NCBI RefSeq assembly: GCF_000445445.1
Contig: NZ_ASXP01000002.1
Coordinates: forward strand, 1,170,228-1,234,227
Reading direction: 5' to 3'
Source of the DNA: Sporomusa ovata DSM 2662
GTDB taxonomy: Bacteria > Bacillota > Negativicutes > Sporomusales > Sporomusaceae
Length of the DNA: 64,000 nt
The notes beneath the pieces were generated by a model. That model worked only from the letters and a program-made list of their open reading frames with translations, ran no database searches and had not been told where the DNA came from. Position 1 is the first letter of the stretch; every line of letters begins with the position of its first letter. Made by a program: the position numbers and the translations under genes. Of this stretch, positions 9,564 through 16,851 are shown piece after piece.

Positions 9564-9657
9564 TACCACAGGGGTGGTATATTTCGAAGAAAAATCCTAA
9601 ACATAAGTGTTGACGAAAGATAAGTGTAAGTCTAAAATAAATACTGTACAGGGGTAT
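9564..9657 (+). promoter_or_regulatory. csoR-copA-copZ promoter with two CsoR-like operators
   Basis: A sigma-A promoter is visible: TTGACG at 9610-9615, a 17-base spacer, and TAAAAT at 9633-9638. Two copper-operator-like elements flank it: a perfect TACCAC-AGGG-GTGGTA inverted repeat at 9564-9579, and ATAC...GTAT around a GGGG core at 9641-9657 over the expected start site. CsoR operators are GC-centred, TA-ended palindromes of this kind. Repression by CsoR and release by Cu(I) is inferred. Confidence 0.65.
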
Positions 9658-9675
9658 CGTATATGGAGGATTATA

Positions 9676-9945
9676 ATGCTAAATGAACGTGAAATAACAG
9701 ATGTTAAAAAGAGACTGCGCCGAATTGGCGGGCAGATCAATGGAATTGAGAAGATGATTGATGATAGACGCTACTGCGTGGATGTGCTGCAGCAAATTAT
9801 GGCCGCCCGGGCGGCGCTCAATCAAGTTGCGCTTGTTATGATTGAAAGCCATACGAAAAGTTGTGTGGTTAATGCTATAATGGAAAATCGAACGGAAGAG
9901 GCTGTCGATGAGTTAATGGGCGTTTTATCTAAGTTTACAAAATGA
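9676..9945 (+). CDS. csoR: Copper-sensing repressor CsoR
   Basis: 89-residue all-helical DUF156 regulator. The Cu(I) ligands follow the CsoR pattern: Cys in RRYCVDVLQQ, then His and Cys in ESHTKSCV. An upstream in-frame start at 9607 overlaps the promoter, whereas ATG 9676 has TGGAGGATTATA before it. It would repress its own operon until Cu(I) binds. copA follows after 31 bases. Confidence 0.93.
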   Translation: MLNEREITDVKKRLRRIGGQINGIEKMIDDRRYCVDVLQQIMAARAALNQVALVMIESHTKSCVVNAIMENRTEEAVDELMGVLSKFTK

Positions 9946-9976
9946 GATAAGTCTACGATTGAAGGAGGAAAGGGAT

Positions 9977-12403
9977 ATGGCTGAAGTACGTAATAACCCG
10001 GCTGCCGACACTGTGTTGCTAAAGATTGGCGGGATGAGCTGTGCGGCCTGTGCAAGCAGAATAGAACGGGGGTTGGCAAAGCTGCCGGGAGTCGATAAGG
10101 CCGCAGTAAATATTGCGACTGAGAAGGCATCTGTGACCTATGACCGCTCCCAGCTAAGCCTTAGTGAAATCGCGAATAAAATTGAGGCTTTAGGCTTTAC
10201 AGTCATCAAGGATAAAGTAGACTTAAAAATTAGCGGCATGACCTGCGCGGCTTGCTCTGGTCGAGTAGAAAGAAGCTTAACTAAGCTGCCCGGCATAGCC
10301 AGTGCGGTTGTAAATCTGGCAGTTGAGAAGGCTACGGTGACGTATTATCCGAATGTAGTTAGTGTAAGCGATATTAAGGCTAAAATTGAAAGCATTGGCT
10401 TTGGTGCGCATGAATTAACAGATACTCTAGCAGTAGATAAGGAAAAGAAAGCTCGCGAAGCAGAGGTCAATAGGCAGCGATTGCGCCTGTTTATAGCTGC
10501 TGGTTTTTCTTTGCCGCTATTGTTGGGAATGGTTTTGCATATGCTGGGGGCAATGGGCAGGGCTACCGAGCTGCTGATGAATCCCTATCTTCAGTTGATA
10601 TTAGCCACTCCGGTGCAGTTCATTGCCGGCTGGCAGTTTTACCGGGGCGCTTATCTGGTGCTTAAGAACGGCAGCGCCAATATGGATGTTTTAGTAGTGC
10701 TTGGCACGTCGGCTGCTTATTTTTACAGTATAGCTAACGTTTTGCGGCATGAACCTCATTTATATTTTGAAACATCGGCGATTTTAATTACGCTCATCCT
10801 ACTGGGTAAACTGCTGGAAGCCACTGCCAAGGGACGAACCTCAGAAGCTATTAAAGCCCTCATGGGTCTGCAGGCTAAGACCGCGCGAGTGTTTCGTGAC
10901 GGTCAGGAAATTGATATTCCCATCGAAGCGGTGGTGACCGGAGATGTTGTGGTTGTGCGTCCTGGTGAAAAAGTTCCGGTTGACGGTGTGATTGTCGAAG
11001 GGACATCAACAGTGGATGAGTCCATGCTTACCGGGGAAAGCTTGCCTGTTGATAAAAAAATCGGCGACCAGGTGGTTGGTGCGACTATTAATAAATTAGG
11101 TACATTTAAATTTGAGGCTACTAAGGTTGGCAAAGATACTGCCTTGGCTCAGATTGTACGCATTGTTGAAGAAGCGCAAGGTTCGAAAGCACCGATCCAG
11201 CGTTTTGCTGATGTGGTTTCAGGCTATTTTGTACCAACTGTTGTGGGGCTGGCGATTGTAACCTTTGCCGTTTGGTTCTTTATCCTGGACCCCGGCAATT
11301 TCTCGCGGGCATTGATTAATTTTACCGCTGTAATGGTCATCGCCTGTCCTTGCGCACTGGGTCTGGCTACGCCGACATCCATTATGGTGGGTACCGGTAA
11401 GGGGGCCGAAAACGGAATCTTGATTAAAGGCGCGGAACATTTAGAGCACGCGCATAAATTGACAACTATTGTCCTTGATAAGACAGGTACAATTACCAAA
11501 GGCGAACCGGAGGTTACCGATATTGTGCCGCTCACAGGATTTGATGAAGCTGAATTAGTACGATTAGCGAGCAGTGCCGAGAGAAATTCTGAACATCCTT
11601 TGGCGCAGGCTATTGTGAACTATGGTAAAAGACAGGGCGTGCTTATGGCAGACACGGAATCGTTTACTGCCATTCCCGGGCATGGAGTTGAGGTTACTAT
11701 TGCCGGTAAACGAATTTTAGTAGGTACCCGCAAACTTATGCAGGAAAACAAGATTGAGTTTGCAGCTGCTGTTGCCCAAATTGAACGGTTGGAACTCCAG
11801 GGTAAGACGGTTATGTTATTTGCCTTAGAAGATAGGCTGAGCGGTTTATTTGCTGTCGCGGATACTGTTAAGGAAGGCTCGGCGCAAGCCATAAGCGAGC
11901 TGCAAAAAATGGGAATTGAAGTTTGGATGATGACCGGCGATAACACCCGTACCGCCCAGGCTATCGCCCAAACAGTAGGCATAACTAATGTTATGGCTGA
12001 GGTACTGCCGGAGCACAAAGCAGAAAAAGTTGAGGCCCTTAAAAAAGCGGGTAAGGTTGTGGCTATGGTTGGTGACGGCATTAACGATGCCCCGGCGCTG
12101 GCGACTGCCGATGTAGGCTTTGCAATCGGAACCGGTACCGATGTTGCGATCGCGGCCGCCGATATTACCCTAATGCGGGGTGAACTGAGCGGTATTGTGG
12201 CTGCTATTCGGTTAAGTAAGGCAACCATGAGAAATATTAAACAAAATCTCTTTTGGGCGCTTGTGTATAATTCACTTGGTATTCCGATTGCGGCAGCCGG
12301 ATTTCTATCCCCCGTTTTGGCAGGAGCGGCCATGGCTTTTAGCTCAGTTTCGGTAGTAACCAATGCCCTTAGATTGAAACAGTTTGATCCTTACAGGAGC
12401 TGA
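9977..12403 (+). CDS. copA: Copper-exporting P1B-type ATPase CopA
   Basis: 808-residue Cu(I) efflux pump of the inner membrane. There are two N-terminal heavy-metal domains with GMSCAAC and GMTCAAC, eight predicted membrane helices, the intramembrane CPC motif (IACPCALGLATP), the phosphorylation site DKTGT, the SEHPLA motif of the nucleotide domain, and GDGINDAPAL. ATG 9977 has GGAGGAAAGG upstream; the TTG at 9959 is rejected. Co-transcribed with csoR and copZ. Confidence 0.96.
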   Translation: MAEVRNNPAADTVLLKIGGMSCAACASRIERGLAKLPGVDKAAVNIATEKASVTYDRSQLSLSEIANKIEALGFTVIKDKVDLKISGMTCAACSGRVERSLTKLPGIASAVVNLAVEKATVTYYPNVVSVSDIKAKIESIGFGAHELTDTLAVDKEKKAREAEVNRQRLRLFIAAGFSLPLLLGMVLHMLGAMGRATELLMNPYLQLILATPVQFIAGWQFYRGAYLVLKNGSANMDVLVVLGTSAAYFYSIANVLRHEPHLYFETSAILITLILLGKLLEATAKGRTSEAIKALMGLQAKTARVFRDGQEIDIPIEAVVTGDVVVVRPGEKVPVDGVIVEGTSTVDESMLTGESLPVDKKIGDQVVGATINKLGTFKFEATKVGKDTALAQIVRIVEEAQGSKAPIQRFADVVSGYFVPTVVGLAIVTFAVWFFILDPGNFSRALINFTAVMVIACPCALGLATPTSIMVGTGKGAENGILIKGAEHLEHAHKLTTIVLDKTGTITKGEPEVTDIVPLTGFDEAELVRLASSAERNSEHPLAQAIVNYGKRQGVLMADTESFTAIPGHGVEVTIAGKRILVGTRKLMQENKIEFAAAVAQIERLELQGKTVMLFALEDRLSGLFAVADTVKEGSAQAISELQKMGIEVWMMTGDNTRTAQAIAQTVGITNVMAEVLPEHKAEKVEALKKAGKVVAMVGDGINDAPALATADVGFAIGTGTDVAIAAADITLMRGELSGIVAAIRLSKATMRNIKQNLFWALVYNSLGIPIAAAGFLSPVLAGAAMAFSSVSVVTNALRLKQFDPYRS

Positions 12404-12430
12404 GGCAAGAGACGAGAGGAGGTGAAGTTT

Positions 12431-12640
12431 GTGAGTAAAGTTGCGGAAACAACCTTGAAAATTGAGGGTATGTCTTGCGGACATTGCAAAATGAGTGTTG
12501 AGAAGGCCCTGCAAGCGATTGCGGGAGTAGTCAGCGTAAGTGTTGACCTGGAAAAGAAAGAAGCCATTGTAACTGGTACTGCTGAACGGGAGGAACTTGT
12601 AAAAGTCGTGGAAAATATTGGTTTTAATGTGGTTTCATGA
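12431..12640 (+). CDS. copZ: Copper chaperone CopZ
   Basis: 69-residue single HMA domain with the metal-binding motif GMSCGHCK near residue 15. It delivers Cu(I) to CopA and CsoR. The start is GTG 12431 after GAGGAGGTGAAG; a GTG nine bases upstream is inside the ribosome site. Last gene of the copper operon. Confidence 0.92.
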   Translation: MSKVAETTLKIEGMSCGHCKMSVEKALQAIAGVVSVSVDLEKKEAIVTGTAEREELVKVVENIGFNVVS

Positions 12641-12647
12641 ATGTAAG

Positions 12648-12677
12648 AAGGCAAGCCCTTTTCTCAGGGCTTGCCTT
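12648..12677 (+). terminator. Hairpin between copZ and murI
   Basis: An 11-bp perfect stem (AAGGCAAGCCC / GGGCTTGCCTT) with an 8-base loop between two convergent genes. The T-tract is poor on both strands, so it may serve both transcripts weakly. Confidence 0.6.
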
Positions 12678-12724
12678 GAAAACATATGTATATACATCAC
12701 CAAACGCGTTCCGTCCAGCCCGGC

Positions 12725-13528
12725 CTACTTCAGTATATCAACTTGCTGAAAGTCGGGCAGCGGTACATTGATAATACGCTGCGCCAATCGTTTGGCTCTT
12801 GCCGGATCGGCAGAGAAATAGAAACGTCGCATTGCCTGTTGGCCGGCATTTGCTAACAGATCCATACTTTTGAGAGTTTCATAAGCATCATGGGCTGTTT
12901 GTTCAGCCGGATCAATTATTATTACATCAGGGTTCAGGATGTGCTTAATAGTTTCTATGAGGAAGGGATAGTGTGTACAGCCCAAGACTACTGTATCCAC
13001 ACCCGCATCTTTCATCGGTTGAAAGCATTCGCGACAAGCTGCTTCTGCTGCGGCTCCTGTTAATTCTTCTCGTTCTACAAGCGGAACCAGTGGTGGGCAT
13101 GCCTGAGGAAACACGTGGGCACTTGCGTCTGCAGCCTTGATTCTTGCGGCATGTTTGCTGCTATTAATGGTAGCCTGTGTGGCTGCAACACCAATATTTT
13201 TATTTTTGGTGGCGGCTAGTGCCAACTGTTCACCACTATTTGTGCCAACGATAGGAAAAGAATATCGGCTGCGAGCTTGTTCTAAAGCCCACATCGTCAT
13301 TGTATTACACGCCACAACCGCGATTTTAACGTCCTGCCTGTTTAGAAAATCGAGAATTTGCCTTGAAAACTCTATGATTTGTTCAACCGGTCGGGAACCG
13401 TATGGAGCCCGGCCGGTATCACCAAAATAAACAATATTTTCATTTGGCATTATCTTAATAATTTCTTTTACTACAGTAAGTCCACCAATACCGGAGTCAA
13501 AAACCCCAATGGGTGCATTATTTGACAC
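12725..13528 (-). CDS. murI: Glutamate racemase
   Basis: Converts L- to D-glutamate for peptidoglycan. 267 residues from the GTG at 13528, which lies eight bases after GGAGG; the 13-codon upstream extension is not family-like. The N-terminal IGVFDSGIGGLTV and the two catalytic cysteines (VVACNTMT and VLGCTHYPF) are present. Convergent with the copper operon. Confidence 0.94.
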   Translation of the reverse strand: MSNNAPIGVFDSGIGGLTVVKEIIKIMPNENIVYFGDTGRAPYGSRPVEQIIEFSRQILDFLNRQDVKIAVVACNTMTMWALEQARSRYSFPIVGTNSGEQLALAATKNKNIGVAATQATINSSKHAARIKAADASAHVFPQACPPLVPLVEREELTGAAAEAACRECFQPMKDAGVDTVVLGCTHYPFLIETIKHILNPDVIIIDPAEQTAHDAYETLKSMDLLANAGQQAMRRFYFSADPARAKRLAQRIINVPLPDFQQVDILK

Positions 13529-13929
13529 ATCTGACACCTCCGAAGCGTAATATAGTATATGTGACAACAGCTGGTTTTATAGGAACACTTTATCATTATA
13601 TAATAAAGAATTAACTCAACTTTCGCAACAGAAATTAGGCTGGTAAGCCTTGATAGATAAACCCTAGCCAAAGGCTAGGGTTCGTTGTTTACTAGGAGAG
13701 CTACCAGACAACTAGTTAGAAAAATGATCTGAGAAAGAAGGTTTTGGCCCTTTTGTGACGAAATACACAAAACAGTAACGACAAGAGCTTTGTATCATAA
13801 ACTTCTGTCTGTGACCAAAAGACATAATTGTAGCAGGAGTAGCCCTTAGGCGGTTTTATTTTTAGGGTGGCACGTGCTTAGTGTAGAATTCTTTTGCAGA
13901 ATATAAATAAATAAACGGTGGAGGCTGCA
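13529..13929 (+). other. Intergenic region between murI and a hypothetical gene
   Basis: About 400 bases without a gene. It holds a perfect 10-bp hairpin (AACCCTAGCC-AAA-GGCTAGGGTT, 13660-13682), probably a terminator or RNA structure, and the TTGT...ACAA palindrome at 13753-13770. A stretch near 13863-13875 resembles the AGGGTGGNACC core of a T-box but lacks the rest of one. Confidence 0.5.
13753..13770 (+). promoter_or_regulatory. Candidate Crp/Fnr-family operator
   Basis: TTGTGACGAAATACACAA; the surrounding TTTTGTG...CACAAAA is a perfect 7-bp inverted repeat with an 8-base spacer (13751-13772). It shares length, ends and the AAATACACAA half with the site before asrA (3853-3870). It lies 160 bases before the hypothetical gene at 13930. 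Confidence 0.4.
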
Positions 13930-14412
13930 ATGAAAAACTCTAAAGTAACTTGTCAGGAATTACGTAGTTTACTGCCAATACTAGGTATTATTATGCTTAT
14001 CATGTTAGCCGGAGCCGGCCAGGCAACTACTGAGCGTTACTTACAGTCGCAGTTAAGCAATAAGATCATGCTAGAATCTCAGCAGCGCCTGGCAGCATAT
14101 CAAGCACTGAAGGCGCGGGTGCAGGAATATAATAGTGCCTTTGTGAATCGGGATTATAATACTCTATATAGGTTATCCTATTTTAAAGGGGTTCCTGAGC
14201 CTAGCCTATTCGAATACCGCCAGCTGCGTGATGCAGGTTACGTCTATAATATCAGTGTAACAGTACAAAATATTGAATTGCAGGGTGATAAAGCCTGGGC
14301 AGAGGTTGAACTGGTATTGACCCACCCGGCACTTGGGATAAATAAAACCGTTCATAAGCAGCAATGGGAGTTACTTAATGACCTTTGGTATAAAGTAGAC
14401 TACGGTAATTAG
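13930..14412 (+). CDS. Hypothetical membrane-anchored protein
   Basis: 160 residues, not recognised. One N-terminal hydrophobic helix (residues about 15-35, ILGIIMLIMLAGAG) would anchor it or act as a signal. A soluble part with alternating helix and strand follows, ending in a motif-poor segment with WAEVELVLTHPALG and LWYKVDYGN, which recalls NTF2/SnoaL-like or DUF4829-like accessory domains but is not diagnostic. ATG 13930 follows GGTGGAGG. Confidence 0.7.
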   Translation: MKNSKVTCQELRSLLPILGIIMLIMLAGAGQATTERYLQSQLSNKIMLESQQRLAAYQALKARVQEYNSAFVNRDYNTLYRLSYFKGVPEPSLFEYRQLRDAGYVYNISVTVQNIELQGDKAWAEVELVLTHPALGINKTVHKQQWELLNDLWYKVDYGN

Positions 14413-14428
14413 AAAGTATAAGTTTTTT

Positions 14429-14512
14429 GAACCGCAGAGACGCAGAGTACGCAGAGGGAATGTTCTCGATATACATCTCCCCTCTGCGCTCTCTGTGTAC
14501 TCTGTGGTTGAA
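14429..14512. repeat. Imperfect inverted repeat rich in CAGAG units
   Basis: The left arm reads AACCGCAGAGACGCAGAG and so on; the right arm is its imperfect complement, ending CTCTGTGGTTGAAC. The arms are about 30 bases each with 20 between, and each arm is itself built from repeated CGCAGAG/ACACAGAG words. It sits between convergent genes and resembles dispersed REP-like palindromes seen in several genomes. Confidence 0.6.
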
Positions 14513-14553
14513 CCGTATCCTCAAGGCGCAATAGCGCTTATTTAATGGATGTT

Positions 14554-15777
14554 TTAGCGGTATATTCCAGCCATACCGGTGATAATCAGCGCATTGGCAA
14601 AGTCAATCAAGAAGGCTCCTACCAATGATACGATCATGAGGGCCCGAGGGGAAGGACCGTATTTTTCGGTTAATGCAGCCATGTTTACTAATGCATTAGG
14701 CGTTGCACCCATACCGAAACCGACCATACCAACAGACAGGTGTACAGCATCATAGGTGCGACCCATGATAAAGTAAACCACCAGCCAGCAGAAGAGGGCC
14801 ATTAGAATAATTTGACCAATCAAAATTACCAGCAGTGGGAGGGCAAGATTAATGAGTTCCCACAATTTAAGACCATTAATAGCCATGGTTAAATAGACGG
14901 CTAACGAAATTTCGGAAATGATTTCAAGAGCATTGCCATTAATTTCATAAGACTTGGTAAGATCGCCAAAGTTTCGTATCACTGCGGCCATAATCATGGC
15001 ACCGATATAACCAGGAAGCGTAATCCCTGCTTTGGTCAAATAAAAACTTAAAATGGAGCCTAAACCCATGGCAGCAAGTATAAAGCCAAGCGTTTTTATT
15101 AAACTATCGCCGCTAATGCCGGTTTCTTGTTCCTCTTCCACTTCAACACTATCTACAGCAATGCCGTCTTTGAATGGTGTGACTATTTTGTATTTTTTAA
15201 TCAGTGTTTCACCAAATGGGCCACCCATTAAGCTGCCTGCAACCATACCAAAAGTCGCGCAGGCGATAGCTGCAGTCGTGGCTCCCTGTACGCCCCACTC
15301 TTCAAAGAGCGGTCCGAAGGCACCACCTGTTCCCAGGCCACCCATCAGTGTTACGGCACCACTAATAATACCAAACATAGGATCAATACCGGTAGCCTTA
15401 GCAAGAGCAATGCCAAGAACGTTTTGCAGCACTCCAAGCACAACAGCTAACAAGAAAAAGATAATTAGAGGCATGCCGCCTTTTTTTAGTAATGTTACAC
15501 TAGCGCCCATACCAATTGTGCAAAAGAACATAATCATGAGAGCTGTTTGCATAGAACCATCTAACTCAAACCCGAGAATTCCCTGGGTACGCAGAAAAGT
15601 GGATAAACCAGCGAAAATCAAACCGCCAATAACAGGTGCCGGAATGCTGAGACGCATAAATATAGGTACCCGGTGCCTGATAAAAGAACCTAAAAAGTAT
15701 ACCACCAGGGCTAAAGCAACTGTTTGAATCATGTTAAGTTTGAGGATTAAAAGACCGTTAACAATTGTTGATTCCAT
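14554..15777 (-). CDS. gltS: Sodium/glutamate symporter
   Basis: 407-residue inner-membrane carrier importing glutamate with Na+. About ten hydrophobic helices. The GltS-family features include GTGGAFGPLFEEWG near the first half and GFGMGATPNALVNM in the second, the two re-entrant-loop glycine-rich segments. The ATG at 15777 follows GGAGGG; the ORF could extend 12 codons upstream without a ribosome site. Possibly linked in role to glutamate racemase nearby, though not in the same operon. Confidence 0.93.
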   Translation of the reverse strand: MESTIVNGLLILKLNMIQTVALALVVYFLGSFIRHRVPIFMRLSIPAPVIGGLIFAGLSTFLRTQGILGFELDGSMQTALMIMFFCTIGMGASVTLLKKGGMPLIIFFLLAVVLGVLQNVLGIALAKATGIDPMFGIISGAVTLMGGLGTGGAFGPLFEEWGVQGATTAAIACATFGMVAGSLMGGPFGETLIKKYKIVTPFKDGIAVDSVEVEEEQETGISGDSLIKTLGFILAAMGLGSILSFYLTKAGITLPGYIGAMIMAAVIRNFGDLTKSYEINGNALEIISEISLAVYLTMAINGLKLWELINLALPLLVILIGQIILMALFCWLVVYFIMGRTYDAVHLSVGMVGFGMGATPNALVNMAALTEKYGPSPRALMIVSLVGAFLIDFANALIITGMAGIYR

Positions 15778-16177
15778 TAATTTCCCTCCACTCGTATTTG
15801 TTAAATAATGCAACTAGTGAGAATCGTGTCTCATCATTCTGTTTTAATTATAAGCAAGCACTTTACGAAAACTACAGAAAACAACTGAATGTTATATTAG
15901 AAAATACTGATTTATCAGTAATGTTTTCAGGAAAATCATTTGTCTGCATAGCAATGAATCATTTTGCGATATTGTTGCTCTTTTGGCGTAAATGATGCGC
16001 AACTATGTAAATGGAAAAAACAAGTAGATTTATATTTATTCCTTTAAAAATAAATTTCGTGCCGTCAAATCCATTGTTTACTAATTATCAAAAATATAGT
16101 ATTCGGTTATATTAATAATAAGTGATTCGCAATAGTTATCAATGTTAGTCTATTAAGGTTCGTAGGAGGGTAATTTT
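15778..16177 (+). other. Divergent intergenic region, AT-rich
   Basis: About 400 AT-rich bases between gltS (minus) and the zinc-ribbon gene (plus). Both promoters should be here, but I could not pick a convincing -35/-10 pair. A short inverted repeat, ACTGATTTATCAGT (15907-15920), is the only symmetry noticed. Confidence 0.35.
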
Positions 16178-16483
16178 ATGGCTGAAGACAAAACGTTAAC
16201 TTGCAGGGATTGCAATGCTCCATTCGTTTTTACTGCTTCTGAACAGGATTTTTATGCCGAAAAGGGTTTCACCAATGAACCAGGGCGTTGTCCTGAGTGC
16301 CGGGCAGCGCGTAAGCAAAGTAGTGGGGGGGCTAATCGGCGCGATAACAACCGTCCTCAACGTGAAATGCATGCTGTTACTTGTTCTGAATGTGGGAAGC
16401 AGACTGAAGTTCCGTTTCGTCCAAGTGGTGACCGTCCGGTTTATTGCCGGGAATGCTTTAATCAAAATAATTCGCGCTACTAG
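16178..16483 (+). CDS. Double zinc-ribbon protein
   Basis: 101 residues with four CxxC pairs: CRDC and CPEC in the N-terminal half, CSEC and CREC in the C-terminal half. This matches the small probable zinc-ribbon family (zf_Tbcl-like) common in clostridia. A basic, Asn/Arg-rich linker (residues 50-65) joins the two ribbons, suggesting nucleic-acid contact. Function unknown. TAGGAGGG precedes the ATG. Confidence 0.85.
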   Translation: MAEDKTLTCRDCNAPFVFTASEQDFYAEKGFTNEPGRCPECRAARKQSSGGANRRDNNRPQREMHAVTCSECGKQTEVPFRPSGDRPVYCRECFNQNNSRY

Positions 16484-16531
16484 TGAAAGATAGTAACTGC
16501 AGCATTATAAAAATTCAGGTGGTGAGGCGTA

Positions 16532-16678
16532 ATGGGCGGAAAAACCTTCGACCAGTTTACTAGCCGTCAACAGGCCAGAAGCAAAAAAATGATGCATAAA
16601 AAAGATCCTGAATCCAAGAATCAAGCTGATGAGCAGGACAAAACGAAGGCAAGAGAAACACAGTCGCTGCCAAGCTAA
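16532..16678 (+). CDS. Small charged hypothetical protein (48 residues)
   Basis: Begins MGGKTFDQFTSRQQARSKK and is almost entirely hydrophilic, with many Lys, Gln, Asp and Glu and no Cys. GGTGGTGAGG lies upstream of the ATG and a strong terminator directly downstream, which support it as a real gene in one unit with the zinc-ribbon gene 48 bases before it. Not recognised. Confidence 0.6.
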   Translation: MGGKTFDQFTSRQQARSKKMMHKKDPESKNQADEQDKTKARETQSLPS

Positions 16679-16692
16679 ATAGCTGATAAAAT

Positions 16693-16750
16693 AAAAGTAA
16701 AGCCAGTGGTCTATATCTCAGTTTGATATAGACCGCTGGCTTTACTTTTT
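16693..16750 (+). terminator. Long terminator hairpin
   Basis: An approximately 25-bp stem (AAAGTAAAGCCAGTGGTC... with its complement, one mismatch), a short loop, and a TTTTT tail. It ends the zinc-ribbon unit. Confidence 0.9.
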
Positions 16751-16851
16751 GGTAAATTAGCAAGTCCCTTTCATTTTGTTTTCAGAATCAGTTGTTATAA
16801 TTACTGAGGCATAATGCAATAGTTGTGATCATTTACACGAGGAGGATTCTG

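Noticed and set aside
11620..12363. Long minus-strand open frame (247 codons) opposite copA
   Set aside because: Fully inside a well-supported gene, with Ala/Ser/Thr-rich composition typical of an antisense shadow.
13850..13880. AGGGTGGCACG, resembling a T-box antiterminator core
   Set aside because: The ACC of the consensus is missing, no specifier or stem I elements are evident, and the downstream gene is not an aminoacyl-tRNA or amino-acid gene.
15053..15727. Plus-strand open frame of 224 codons opposite gltS
   Set aside because: Pro/Ser/Thr-rich antisense shadow of a confident transporter gene; no ribosome site.
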